Below, in pieces: positions 34,112 through 42,700 of a stretch of DNA of 64,000 bases (positions are counted from its first letter, which is position 1; each line of letters starts with the position of its first letter). The notes beneath the pieces are model-generated. The model was not told the DNA's origin. It saw only the letters and a list, made by a program, of their open reading frames with translations, and made no database searches. A program made the position numbers and the translations under genes. This DNA is from Desulfovibrio sp. JC022 (GTDB lineage: Bacteria > Desulfobacterota > Desulfovibrionia > Desulfovibrionales > Desulfovibrionaceae), in contig NZ_VOPZ01000008.1 in assembly GCF_010470665.1 (NCBI RefSeq), positions 124,001 through 188,000 on the forward strand, read 5' to 3'.

Positions 34112-35980
34112 TCAACACAATTCAGTCCGCTTAATCTTCCCGCTGGAGGTCTTGGGCAGCTCGTCCCTAAATTCAATAGAACGCACGATCACTATGGGAC
34201 CGAGCTCGCTTCGGACCTGCTCTTTCAATTCCCGGTGCAGTTCATCGGATTCCACAAAACCATGATTGAGGGTCACATAAGCCTTGGCAACCTGCCCCTT
34301 GATTTTGTCCACAACCCCGACCACAACGGCTTCCGCAACCTGCGGATGCTTGGTCAATGCGCATTCAACTTCAGCGGTTCCGATGCGGTGGCCTGAAATA
34401 TTGAGAACATCGTCGGCACGGCCCTGAATCCAGAAATAACCATCTTCATCCTTGCGGGCCACATCCCCGGCATAGAACATACCCGGAATGCGCTTCCAGT
34501 AATGATCCATAACCTCCTGACGATCTCCGATCACATCGCTGAACATGGCAGGCCACGGTTTTTTGATAACCAGCAGCCCGCCCTTTCCATCCGGCACAGG
34601 GTTGCCTTCACCGTCCACCACATCGGCATCAATACCGGGCAGGGGCCGGGTTACGGAACCGGGCTTAAGTACGGATACAGGCATGGGGCTGATCATGATC
34701 ATTCCGGTCTCGGTCTGCCACCATGTATCCAATACCGGACACTGGCTCTTGCCGATATTCTCATACAGCCAAAGCCATGCTTCGGTATTGAACGGTTCAC
34801 CCACCGCGCCGAGAATACGCAGGGAAGAAAGGTCGTGCTGTTCCGGGTAACGGTGCCCGAAACGCATGAGGGTCCTGATTTGGGTGGGCGAGGTGTAGAA
34901 AATTGTGACCCCATACTTGGAGACGATATTCCAGAGGCGGTCGGCCTGCGGATAGAGGGAATGCCCCTCGTACATGACCGTAGTGGTCCCGGCCAAAAGC
35001 GGGCCGTAGACAAGATAACTATGCCCGGTAATCCAGCCCGGATCAGCGGAACACCAGAAAATATCTGTAGGCTTGAGATCAAAAACCCATTTGAAAGTCC
35101 GATGCACCCCGACCATGTAACCGCCGTGGGAATGGACCAGCCCCTTGGGTTTCCCGGTGGTGCCAGAAGTGTGCAGGATGAACAGGGGATCGTCCGCAGC
35201 CATGATTTCAGCCGGGGCATGGGGACGCTCATGACGCACGAGATCCTCGTACCAGCAGTCGCGGGCGGAATCCATGTTCACATCCACATTGGCCCGGTGA
35301 ACCACAACTACAGACTCTAAAGCTTCCGCAGGGTCATCCAGCAGGGCACGGTCAACTTCCTCCTTGAGGCGGATAACCTGACCGTTGCGGTAAAAACCAT
35401 CCACAGTAACCACAACTCGGGGATTGACCTCCCGAACCCGCTCACGCAAAAGCCGGGCTGAGAATCCGGAAAAAACCATGGAATGGACAGCCCCGATACG
35501 GGCACAGGCCAACATGGCGATGACGGTTTCAGGGAGCTGGGGCATGTACAGAACAACCCGGTCGCCCTTTCCTACGCCAAGCCCGCGCAGCCCATTGGCA
35601 AAACGGTTCACTGCCCGGTAAAGTTCGTAATAGGTATATTGGCGGGAATCACCCGGTTCGCCTTCCCAGATCAGGGCCAGACGGTTTTTGTTGACAGTCT
35701 CGATGTGACGGTCAAGGGCGTTGTAGACGATGTTGCAGCGCGCACCGCTGAACCAGCGGTAATTAGGGGCATCAGAAATATCACAGACCTGTTCCCACTT
35801 GGTGAACCAGTCCAGCTCTTCGGCGGCTTCCTCCCAATAGGAACAGAGATCGACCTCCGCCAGTTCCCGCGCAGCGCGCAGGTCCTGCGGATTAACCCCG
35901 GCCTCAATTAACATCTGAGGCAAGGGGCGGAAGACCCTTTCTTCATGCAGCAGGCTGTCCAGTGTTTCCTTATGATCCAC
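34112..35980 (-). CDS. acs: Acetyl-CoA synthetase (AMP-forming)
   Basis: Activates acetate to acetyl-CoA through acetyl-AMP. 622 residues from GTG 35980 with GGAGG upstream, slightly shorter than the usual 650. Motifs seen: ATP-binding HTSGTTGKPKGLVHSHGG near 265, CSADPGWITGHSYLVYGP, WWQTETGMIMISP, SGHRIGTAEVECAL, and the catalytic, acetylatable Lys in LPKTSSGKIKRTEL at the C-terminus. In sulfate reducers it can re-assimilate acetate. A LytTR regulator is encoded just upstream on the same strand, 162 bases away, and may control it, though nothing in the sequence proves that. Confidence 0.96.
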   Translation of the reverse strand: MDHKETLDSLLHEERVFRPLPQMLIEAGVNPQDLRAARELAEVDLCSYWEEAAEELDWFTKWEQVCDISDAPNYRWFSGARCNIVYNALDRHIETVNKNRLALIWEGEPGDSRQYTYYELYRAVNRFANGLRGLGVGKGDRVVLYMPQLPETVIAMLACARIGAVHSMVFSGFSARLLRERVREVNPRVVVTVDGFYRNGQVIRLKEEVDRALLDDPAEALESVVVVHRANVDVNMDSARDCWYEDLVRHERPHAPAEIMAADDPLFILHTSGTTGKPKGLVHSHGGYMVGVHRTFKWVFDLKPTDIFWCSADPGWITGHSYLVYGPLLAGTTTVMYEGHSLYPQADRLWNIVSKYGVTIFYTSPTQIRTLMRFGHRYPEQHDLSSLRILGAVGEPFNTEAWLWLYENIGKSQCPVLDTWWQTETGMIMISPMPVSVLKPGSVTRPLPGIDADVVDGEGNPVPDGKGGLLVIKKPWPAMFSDVIGDRQEVMDHYWKRIPGMFYAGDVARKDEDGYFWIQGRADDVLNISGHRIGTAEVECALTKHPQVAEAVVVGVVDKIKGQVAKAYVTLNHGFVESDELHRELKEQVRSELGPIVIVRSIEFRDELPKTSSGKIKRTELC

Positions 35981-36142
35981 TACGCCCTCCGTTCGTTAAT
36001 CCAGCCAAAGACACCTCGAAATTTAAAACTTGCTTAACCCCAAGAACGGGTTGTCCGATTTTATATGTACGCCCCCGGCGCGGACAAAGCAGCCCATATT
36101 CGGCAAACGGTGCAGGTATATCGGTAAACGGCATAGTCATGA

Positions 36143-37009
36143 TCACATCCCCAGAATCTGCTTGAGTTTGCTGATCCGCCTGCGGCTGATGGGCAGCTCA
36201 ATCCTTGTACGCCCGGCAGTACGGAGCATGAAGTTACTACCCGGCAGGGATGCGATCTCGGTGACCATTTCCAGATTGACCAGATATTTGCGATGGACCC
36301 TGAAAAAGCGGTGCGGCCCCAGCCGCTCCTCAAGATTTTTCAATCTGTGGGAAGTGAGAAATTTCTGATTGGCGGTATGTACGTAGGAGTAATCTTCGTA
36401 GGCTTCCACAAAGATAATCTGAGTGTAGGGAATAAGTATCATGCGCCCGTCCTGGTTGACCGGAAGCTTTTCTATCTCCGGCTGACGGGTCTGGGAGAAA
36501 TCCCATGCATTCTTAAGGGCGGAAAGAAATTTGTCCTGCTCATCTTCACCAAGGGAAAGCTGCAAAGTCTCTTCCCCGGTCTCCACTCCGGTGCCGGACT
36601 CCTTCCAATCCGAAGGTTCGGGAATCTCCCGGAAATGACTCTTAAATCGGGCAATGCGCTCCAGCGTCTTCTGCATGCGCTCTTCTTCCGGAGGCCAGAT
36701 AAGGTAATCAACTGCCCCAAGCTCAAAGGCTTCGTAGGCTTTGGTCTCATCTCCGGCAATGAAGATCAGGCCGGGCTTATGCTTGCTGGCTCCGAGAGCC
36801 TGCGCCAACTCGGCACCGCTCATGCCTTCAGCAAATTCAAAACCCAGAAAAATAATCCCGTAGCCCACAGCCTTATGCAATTCCAAAGCTTCATCAGCAC
36901 TGACTGTTTCACCAAGGACACGCACCAGCTTTACCCCGCTGAGAACCTCACGGATGGCGGAACGGACCTCGGCGTCCGGATGAAGAATCAGGGTTTTCAG
37001 GCTGGGCAA
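36143..37009 (-). CDS. LytTR regulator with degenerate receiver domain
   Basis: 288 residues from TTG 37009 (GGAG upstream). Residues 1-125 have the receiver fold, but the phosphorylated Asp of the usual FLD motif is Gly56 (GIIFLGFEFA), and the conserved Lys of the later KP motif is Trp (DYLIWPPEEE). So it cannot be phosphorylated in the normal way. Residues about 185-288 form a LytTR DNA-binding domain (IIFVEAYEDYSYVHT; FFRVHRKYLVNLEMV; ELPISRRRISKLKQIL). Control by ligand, partner protein or abundance is more likely. It lies directly upstream of acs on the same strand. Confidence 0.88.
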   Translation of the reverse strand: MPSLKTLILHPDAEVRSAIREVLSGVKLVRVLGETVSADEALELHKAVGYGIIFLGFEFAEGMSGAELAQALGASKHKPGLIFIAGDETKAYEAFELGAVDYLIWPPEEERMQKTLERIARFKSHFREIPEPSDWKESGTGVETGEETLQLSLGEDEQDKFLSALKNAWDFSQTRQPEIEKLPVNQDGRMILIPYTQIIFVEAYEDYSYVHTANQKFLTSHRLKNLEERLGPHRFFRVHRKYLVNLEMVTEIASLPGSNFMLRTAGRTRIELPISRRRISKLKQILGM

Positions 37010-37168
37010 CAGGATCTCCGGGAATTACAATTAATCCAATTATTCAAGGGATAGCTTGAAATCTGCCTGACTGCAAGTCTTCCGGCATGACAATATCTCT
37101 TTATCATACCTTTCGAGTGTGATAATTTGCCGCACAACAAAGAAATTATCTTTGCATGCTTAAAAGAG

Positions 37169-37197
37169 TTGACACAAACGAGAACTATTACTACTTT
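37169..37197 (+). promoter_or_regulatory. Sigma-70-type promoter of perR
   Basis: TTGACA (37169-37174), 17 bases, TACTTT (37192-37197), ending 17 bases before the perR ATG, so the transcript leader is very short. Confidence 0.6.
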
Positions 37198-37214
37198 ATG
37201 TGCGAGAGGTGCAC

Positions 37215-37604
37215 ATGAAAATAGGACAAAGAAGATCAAAACAAAGAGAACTCATCCTTGAGGAACTCAAGGGGCTGACCTGCCACCCCACCGCTGATGA
37301 GTTATACGAAAGAGTACGTAAAAGACTCCCTAATATCAGCCTTGGAACTGTTTACCGCAATCTTGAATTGATGGCGGACAACGGAGTCATCCTCAAAATA
37401 GAAACAAGCGGCAAGAACAGGTTTGACGGGACTGCAGAACCGCACCCGCACATCAGGTGCTTGCAGTGCGGCAAGGTTGACGATGTCATGAACGAAGCCC
37501 CCCCCCCTGAAATCAGCGAAACTGAAGCCAGAGGGTACGATGTAAAAGGATGCTCTATTGAGTACTTCGGATATTGCCCGGAGTGCCGGACAAAAGTACA
37601 TTAA
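37215..37604 (+). CDS. perR: PerR-type peroxide-sensing Fur-family repressor
   Basis: 129 residues from ATG 37215 (AGAGG five bases upstream; an in-frame GTG at 37200 would add five residues). Winged helix HPTADELYERVRKRLP and ISLGTVYRNLELM, then the regulatory metal region with RFDGTAEPHPHIRC, and two structural CxxC pairs (CLQCG; CPECR). The His and Asp pattern is that of PerR, whose Fe(II)-catalysed His oxidation relieves repression. It heads the block perR-rbr-dfx-rdl-rub-roo, the arrangement expected from Desulfovibrio. Confidence 0.9.
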   Translation: MKIGQRRSKQRELILEELKGLTCHPTADELYERVRKRLPNISLGTVYRNLELMADNGVILKIETSGKNRFDGTAEPHPHIRCLQCGKVDDVMNEAPPPEISETEARGYDVKGCSIEYFGYCPECRTKVH

Positions 37605-37612
37605 TTTTTTTT

Positions 37613-37666
37613 AAATAACATCTTCATTTAATACCCGTACTTAAATATGGAGATGTTATTTTTTTG
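37613..37666 (+). terminator. Hairpin after perR
   Basis: AAATAACATCT (37613-37623) pairs with AGATGTTATTT (37651-37661), with a partial inner pairing, followed by T residues. It separates perR from rbr and may be a partial terminator. Confidence 0.7.
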
Positions 37667-37763
37667 CCAAAAAACCCTGACAGCGGCGTTATTAACTGTT
37701 AAATACTACAGTGCCAATCTATTTAAATTCTATCTCAAAAAGTAGTCCAATAAGGAGATATCC

Positions 37764-38339
37764 ATGTCCCAACTCAAAGGTTCCAGAACAGAAAAAAACA
37801 TCCTGACCGCGTTTGCAGGCGAGTCACAGGCACGCAACCGTTACACCTACTTTGCTTCCAAAGCCAAGAAGGAAGGTTTTGTGCAGATTTCCAAAGTTTT
37901 CGAAGAAACCGCAAATCAGGAAAAAGAACACGCCAAAAGGCTGTTCAAACTCCTTGAAGGCGGCGAAGTGGAAGTTACCGCATCCTTCCCCGCAGGGGTA
38001 ATCGGTTCCACCGTAGAAAACCTCAAAGAAGCAGCAGGCGGAGAAAGACATGAATGGGAAGAAATGTATCCCGAATTCGCCAAAATTGCTGAAGAAGAAG
38101 GATTCACCGCCATTGCCGCTGTTTTCCGCGCAATTGCTGTAGCCGAAGAATTTCACGAAAAAAGATATCTTGCCCTCGCCAAGAACATTGAAGACGGCAA
38201 AGTATTTAAAAAAGACACCGCTATTATCTGGCAGTGTCAGAACTGTGGATACACTCACGAAGGGGACAATGCTCTTCATAAATGCCCCGCATGTGACCAT
38301 CCTCAGGCACATTTTCAAGTCGTCTGTGAGAACTGGTAG
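37764..38339 (+). CDS. rbr: Rubrerythrin
   Basis: Non-heme diiron peroxidase of the cytosol. 191 residues, the usual length. Diiron four-helix bundle with ExxH motifs: ESQARNRYTYFASKAKKEGF near 20, ANQEKEHAKRLF near 52, AEEFHEKRYLAL near 127. C-terminal rubredoxin-like domain with CQNCGY near 158 and CPACDHPQ near 174. GGAG precedes the ATG. It reduces H2O2 with electrons from rubredoxin, encoded two genes downstream. Confidence 0.97.
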   Translation: MSQLKGSRTEKNILTAFAGESQARNRYTYFASKAKKEGFVQISKVFEETANQEKEHAKRLFKLLEGGEVEVTASFPAGVIGSTVENLKEAAGGERHEWEEMYPEFAKIAEEEGFTAIAAVFRAIAVAEEFHEKRYLALAKNIEDGKVFKKDTAIIWQCQNCGYTHEGDNALHKCPACDHPQAHFQVVCENW

Positions 38340-38369
38340 TCGATAACCTTAACCCGGTGGAGATTTAAA

Positions 38370-38753
38370 ATGGCTGAATTGTACGAAGTTTATAAATGTG
38401 AAGCTTGCGGTAATATCACTATGGTTCTCCATGCCGGTCCCGGCAACCTCGCTTGCTGCGGATCTGACATGGTCCTCATGGCAGAAAATACTGTTGATGC
38501 TGCTAAAGAAAAACATGTCCCTGTCATCGAAAAAATCGATGGCGGCTACAAAGTCAAAGTCGGCGAAGTAGCCCACCCCATGGATGAAAAACACTGGATC
38601 GAATGGATTGAGCTGGTTTCCGGCAACAATCGCTACTTCAAACAGCTCAATCCCGGTGAAGCACCTGAAGCTGAATTCTGCGGCTGTAAATTCGATGATG
38701 GCCCGGTTACTGCCCGCGCATACTGTAACCTGCACGGCCTTTGGAAAGCATAG
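38370..38753 (+). CDS. dfx: Desulfoferrodoxin (two-iron superoxide reductase)
   Basis: 127 residues. The N-terminal desulforedoxin-like domain has [10 protein letters not shown] and NLACCGSDM (four Cys for the FeCys4 centre I). The superoxide reductase domain has the active-site Glu/His segment [27 protein letters not shown], and the C-terminal CNLHGLWK providing Cys and His ligands for centre II. So it is the class with both centres. It turns superoxide into peroxide without producing O2, and rubredoxin is its usual reductant; both rubredoxin genes follow. Confidence 0.97.
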   Translation: MAELYEVYKCEACGNITMVLHAGPGNLACCGSDMVLMAENTVDAAKEKHVPVIEKIDGGYKVKVGEVAHPMDEKHWIEWIELVSGNNRYFKQLNPGEAPEAEFCGCKFDDGPVTARAYCNLHGLWKA

Positions 38754-38768
38754 AAAGGTCGGGTCAAT

Positions 38769-38948
38769 ATGGCTGAACCAAAAGACATGTACCAGTGCCA
38801 GGTAAGCAATTGCGGGTACATATACAATCCAGACAAGGGGGACCGCAAAAGCAAAACCCCCAAAGGAACCGCTTTTGCCGACCTGCCCGAAGACTGGAAA
38901 TGCCCGGTCTGCGGCGCAAGTAAAAAAGCTTTCAAGCCTCTTGGCTAA
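38769..38948 (+). CDS. rdl: Rubredoxin-like protein with C-x4-C spacing
   Basis: 59 residues, read directly from ATG 38769 to TAA 38948. It has the rubredoxin fold with the second pair [11 protein letters not shown] normal, but the first pair is Cys10 and Cys15 with four residues between (CQVSNCGY), not two. Desulfovibrio desulfuricans type-2 rubredoxin has the same spacing. It also has a lysine-rich insertion instead of the usual acidic segment. It carries electrons between an NAD(P)H or ferredoxin reductase and Dfx, Rbr or Roo. It lies 15 bases after dfx. Confidence 0.93.
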   Translation: MAEPKDMYQCQVSNCGYIYNPDKGDRKSKTPKGTAFADLPEDWKCPVCGASKKAFKPLG

Positions 38949-38972
38949 CTTTTTTAATACGGAGATAGGAAC

Positions 38973-39131
38973 ATGAAATACGTATGTACTATTTGTGGAT
39001 GGGTTTACGATCCTGCTGAAGGCGACCCGGACGGCGGCATCGCTCCCGGAACCAAATTCGAAGACATCCCTGAAGATTGGGAATGCCCGGTCTGCGGTGC
39101 TGGCAAGGATGATTTCGAGCCTGAAGAATAA
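38973..39131 (+). CDS. rub: Rubredoxin
   Basis: 52 residues from ATG 38973, GGAGATAGGAAC upstream. It has canonical [10 protein letters not shown] and [11 protein letters not shown], with acidic surface residues and the aromatic core residues Tyr3, Trp and Phe. One-electron carrier in the cytosol, donor to rubrerythrin, superoxide reductase and to Roo, which is encoded next. Strong hairpin between it and roo. Confidence 0.97.
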   Translation: MKYVCTICGWVYDPAEGDPDGGIAPGTKFEDIPEDWECPVCGAGKDDFEPEE

Positions 39132-39190
39132 GCTCGCATCACTTGCTGCATCCGCTCTTTACGGATGTGTTTAATGTGAAAATGACAACA

Positions 39191-39214
39191 GAAAGCCGGG
39201 CATGCCCGGCTTTC
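39191..39214 (+). terminator. GC-rich hairpin between rub and roo
   Basis: GAAAGCCGGG / CCCGGCTTTC (39191-39200, 39205-39214) with a CATG loop; only three T on the 3' side, so it may attenuate transcription or stabilise the upstream mRNA rather than stop everything. Confidence 0.6.
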
Positions 39215-39255
39215 TGCGCATAAATAAATCAACAAATTATATTAGGAATATTCAA

Positions 39256-40461
39256 GTGAGACCTGTTGAAATTAAAGAAGGCGTACATTGGATCGGAGTA
39301 GTGGATTGGAACTGCCGTAACTTTCACGGCTATGCCCGTTCCGCTAACGGAACCACCTACAACGCTTTCTACATTGAAGATGAAAAGAAAGTGCTGGTAG
39401 ATACTGTTTCCAAAGGATCTGAGAGTCAGTTTCTCTGCTCTCTTGCCCACCTGACCAAGCCTGAAGAAATTGATTACATCGTGGTCAACCATCTCGAACC
39501 AGACCACGCCGGTTGTCTCGAAAAAATGGTTGAACTTTGCAAACCCGAGAAAATCTTTGTTTCCGTCATGGGCGGCAAAAACATTGCCACTTTCTTTGAC
39601 AGCAAGGACTGGCCCGTACACGTAGTAAAGCCCGGTGAAGAAGTTTCCATCGGTAAACGCACCCTGCGCTTTTACGAAACCCGCATGCTGCACTGGCCCG
39701 ACAACATGTTCACCTATTGCCCCGAAGACAAACTGCTCTTCACCAGTGACGCATTCGGTCAGAACATTGCCGCCAGTGAACGCTGGGTTGATGAAATGAG
39801 CAAAGAAATGGTTGCTGATCACATGCAGCAGTACTACGCCAACATCATCACCCCTTACTCTTCCAAGGTTATCAAAACCCTCGAGACTTTTGCAGGCCTT
39901 AACCTTGATGTGGACATGATCTGCCCGGACCATGGCCTCATGTTCCGTGGTGATGACTGCGCATTCGCCCTTGAAAAATACATGGAATTCGCAAAACAGG
40001 AACCCAAGAACAAGGCAACCCTGTTTTACGATACCATGTGGAGCTCCACCGAACGCATGATCAGTGCAGTTGCTTCCGGCCTGGTGTCCGAAGGCATCTC
40101 TGTTAAAGTTATGTCCGTTAAGGCCAACCACCACAGTGACATCATGAGCGAAGTTTTCGACTCCGCCGCTGTTGTCATCGGCTCCCCGACCCACAATAAC
40201 GGCATTCTGCCCGGTATGGCCGACGCCCTGACCTACGTTAAGGGTCTGCGCCCTCAAGGTAAAATTGGTGCCGCAGTAGGTTCTTTCGGCTGGTCCGGTG
40301 AGTGTGTAAAAATCCTCAATGAATGGCTTGAAAAAATGGGCTGCGATATCATCGAACCCCAGATCAAGGCCAAAAACCGTCCTAACCACGACACCCTCAA
40401 AGAGTGTTTCCAGCTCGGCGTTACCATTGCCGCTGCTATCAAGGCAAAGACCGCTAAATAA
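39256..40461 (+). CDS. roo: Rubredoxin:oxygen oxidoreductase (flavodiiron protein)
   Basis: 401 residues from GTG 39256 (TAGGAA upstream); a longer frame reaching 39202 would run through the hairpin. Metallo-beta-lactamase-like diiron domain with all ligands seen: His79, Glu81, Asp83 and His84 (HLEPDHAG), His146 (LHWPDN), Asp165 (SDAFGQ) and His226 (PDHGLMF), identical to the numbering I know for the Desulfovibrio gigas enzyme. The C-terminal half is flavodoxin-like (SSTERMISAV, GSPTHNNGI, GSFGWSGE) and binds FMN. It reduces O2 to water, and NO in some members, with rubredoxin as electron donor. Confidence 0.97.
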   Translation: MRPVEIKEGVHWIGVVDWNCRNFHGYARSANGTTYNAFYIEDEKKVLVDTVSKGSESQFLCSLAHLTKPEEIDYIVVNHLEPDHAGCLEKMVELCKPEKIFVSVMGGKNIATFFDSKDWPVHVVKPGEEVSIGKRTLRFYETRMLHWPDNMFTYCPEDKLLFTSDAFGQNIAASERWVDEMSKEMVADHMQQYYANIITPYSSKVIKTLETFAGLNLDVDMICPDHGLMFRGDDCAFALEKYMEFAKQEPKNKATLFYDTMWSSTERMISAVASGLVSEGISVKVMSVKANHHSDIMSEVFDSAAVVIGSPTHNNGILPGMADALTYVKGLRPQGKIGAAVGSFGWSGECVKILNEWLEKMGCDIIEPQIKAKNRPNHDTLKECFQLGVTIAAAIKAKTAK

Positions 40462-40465
40462 TTAT

Positions 40466-40497
40466 ATCCCCGGACAGGCCTTTGTCTGTCCGGGGAT
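40466..40497 (+). terminator. Hairpin after roo
   Basis: ATCCCCGGACAG / CTGTCCGGGGAT (40466-40477, 40486-40497), strong stem, weak T run. Confidence 0.75.
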
Positions 40498-40637
40498 TAT
40501 CGTGTTTAAATAAAAACTAATTCACAAAGCCTTTCATTTTATGTTATCAAGAAGTTGAAAATGTAAAAATAGGAAGCTGTTACAATATTATCGATAATAG
40601 TTTTTTTTAGCGTCACCCTTATCAAGGAGGATCGCAA

Positions 40638-41333
40638 ATGGCTGTCGGACGTAGGATCAAAAAAGAAGTCATGGCCGTACTGGCTGATGAGAACTGGGAA
40701 AACAGGTTTGAAGAATTAATGGAAAAATATTCCATGCAAAACCTTGTGGCCCCGCTTTTCGCATCCCTTTGTGCGACCACGGTAATGGTCCGCTGGCACG
40801 GTGTAACCTGTTTCGGCAAGGTCATCTCCCGTATGGTGGAGGAAGACACAGCCAAAGCTCGCGTTGTCATGCGCAGAATCATGTGGATGCTCAATGAAGA
40901 ATCAGGAGGGTGTGCCTGGGGTGTTCCCGAAGCCATGGGAGAAATCTCTGCTGTAAACGACCTTATGGGTGCCGAATATGGAAAAATTCTGCTTAGCTAC
41001 AGCCATGAGGACGAAGAAGGCCCGGAAAACTACCTTGAATTCCCCACCCTGCTCCGGGGTGCGGTCTGGGGAGTTGCCCGCATGGCGCAGGACCGCCCGC
41101 AGATTGCGGCGCAGGCTACGGATGATATGATCCGTTTTCTTTCCTACCCTGACCCGGTCATACAGGGAACCGCCTGTTGGGCTCTGGGTGGCTTGAAAGC
41201 GGCCAAGTCCGTTAAAAAGCTTGAAGCTTTGGCGGATAATGATACTGTTATAGAAATTTATAAAGACTCGTTATTGCAGTCTGTAACGGTGGGAAGGCTG
41301 GCACAGGAAGCTCTGGAAAGAATTTCCGTTTAA
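40638..41333 (+). CDS. HEAT-repeat protein before cydAB
   Basis: 231 residues, all-helical, with no signal peptide. Repeated HEAT/PBS-lyase-like helix pairs are seen, for example LLRGAVWGVARMAQDRPQIA and VIQGTACWALGGLKAAKSVK. Several Cys and His in the N-terminal third (Cys45, Cys59, Cys93). AAGGAGG precedes the ATG. It ends 25 bases before cydA, so it is cotranscribed. HEAT proteins are protein-binding scaffolds; an assembly or regulatory role for the bd oxidase is inferred. Confidence 0.8.
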   Translation: MAVGRRIKKEVMAVLADENWENRFEELMEKYSMQNLVAPLFASLCATTVMVRWHGVTCFGKVISRMVEEDTAKARVVMRRIMWMLNEESGGCAWGVPEAMGEISAVNDLMGAEYGKILLSYSHEDEEGPENYLEFPTLLRGAVWGVARMAQDRPQIAAQATDDMIRFLSYPDPVIQGTACWALGGLKAAKSVKKLEALADNDTVIEIYKDSLLQSVTVGRLAQEALERISV

Positions 41334-41358
41334 ATCAACAACTTGAACAAGGAGAGGG

Positions 41359-42675
41359 ATGATGGATGTTCTGATGCTGTCAAGGCTGCAATTTGCCATG
41401 GCAACAATGTTCCACTTCATTTTCGTACCGCTCACACTGGGGCTTTCCGTCATGGTTGCCATTATGGAAACCATGTATGTGCGCACTAAAAAAGACATTT
41501 ACCTGCGCATGACCAAATTCTGGGGAAAGCTGTTCGTCATTAACTTTGTTCTCGGAATCGTGACCGGAATCACACTTGAATTCCAGTTCGGTACCAACTG
41601 GTCCCGCTATTCCGAATACGTGGGTGATATTTTCGGTTCGCTGCTGGCGATTGAAGCCACAGTGGCCTTCTTTATGGAATCAACATTTCTCGCTGCCTGG
41701 ATTTTCGGCTGGAAAAAACTTTCCCCCAAAATGCACGCAGCCTGTATCTGGATTGTTGCGATCGCTTCCAATATTTCCGCGATCTGGATTATCCTTGCCA
41801 ACGGCTGGATGCAAAATCCTGTAGGCTACGTAATCAGAAACGGCCGCGCGGAACTGGACAACTTCACAGAAGTTATCACCAACCCCTTTGCATGGGGCCA
41901 GTTCCTGCACAACGGCTTTGCCGCTTTCATGGTTGCCAGCTTCTTTGTCATGGGTATCAGTGCCTATCACCTGCTGCGTAAAAACGAAGTTGAATTCTTC
42001 AGCAAGTCTTTCAAAATGGGCTTGATCGTAGCATTCATCTTTTCCATTCTTGTTGCTGCGCAGGGTCACCACCATGCCCAGACTGTAGCCAAGATGCAGC
42101 CTGAAAAGCTCGCTGCCATGGAAGCCCTCTGGGATACCCATGAAGACGGCGCTCCCATGTACCTGTTGGCAATGCCCGACGAAAAGAATGAGAAAAACTC
42201 CATTGAATTCCTCGGACTGCCCGGCGCACTCAGCTTCCTTGCTTTCAACGATTTTGATGCTCCGGTAAAGGGCCTCAAAGAATGGCCCAAGGAAGACCGT
42301 CCTCCTGTGACAATTACTTTCCTTGCCTTCCGCATCATGGTCGGACTGGGAACCCTCTTCCCGCTGCTGTGCATCTGGGGCTGGATGAAACGCAAAGACC
42401 TGCTTGAAAATAAGCTTTACCTGCGCCTCATGCTTTACGCAATTCCTCTGCCATACATCGCCATCTGGGCCGGCTGGGCAGTTGCAGAAGTAGGTCGCCA
42501 GCCATGGATCGTCTACGGCATAATGAAGACCAGCGATGCGGTTTCGCCCATTGCCACAAGTCAGGTAGCATTTTCTTTTATCGCCCTGACCTCTCTGTAC
42601 ACTCTTCTGGGAGCGTGTGAGATATATCTCCTGGCGAGATTTGCCCGCAGAGGCCCTGAACCCACCAAGCCTTAA
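41359..42675 (+). CDS. cydA: Cytochrome bd oxidase subunit I
   Basis: 438 residues, multi-pass inner membrane. His19 (MFHFIFVPLTLG), the axial ligand of heme b595, is in place with the first ATG; GWAVAEVGRQPWIVYG in the later helix and the Q-loop region (short version) identify a bd oxidase. It contains a His-rich AAQGHHHAQ. With CydB it reduces O2 to water using quinol, without proton pumping. GGAG precedes ATG 41359 (second ATG directly follows). It works beside Roo as the membrane O2 scavenger. Confidence 0.96.
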   Translation: MMDVLMLSRLQFAMATMFHFIFVPLTLGLSVMVAIMETMYVRTKKDIYLRMTKFWGKLFVINFVLGIVTGITLEFQFGTNWSRYSEYVGDIFGSLLAIEATVAFFMESTFLAAWIFGWKKLSPKMHAACIWIVAIASNISAIWIILANGWMQNPVGYVIRNGRAELDNFTEVITNPFAWGQFLHNGFAAFMVASFFVMGISAYHLLRKNEVEFFSKSFKMGLIVAFIFSILVAAQGHHHAQTVAKMQPEKLAAMEALWDTHEDGAPMYLLAMPDEKNEKNSIEFLGLPGALSFLAFNDFDAPVKGLKEWPKEDRPPVTITFLAFRIMVGLGTLFPLLCIWGWMKRKDLLENKLYLRLMLYAIPLPYIAIWAGWAVAEVGRQPWIVYGIMKTSDAVSPIATSQVAFSFIALTSLYTLLGACEIYLLARFARRGPEPTKP

Positions 42676-42700
42676 GAAGCTGTAAGACAAGGAGATTACT

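Noticed and set aside
39202-39255. N-terminal extension of Roo
   Set aside because: It starts inside a strong hairpin; the GTG start gives metal-ligand numbering that matches the known enzyme.
39229-40389. 386-codon open frame opposite roo
   Set aside because: Antisense to a gene with all metal ligands in place; composition is that of a reversed reading.
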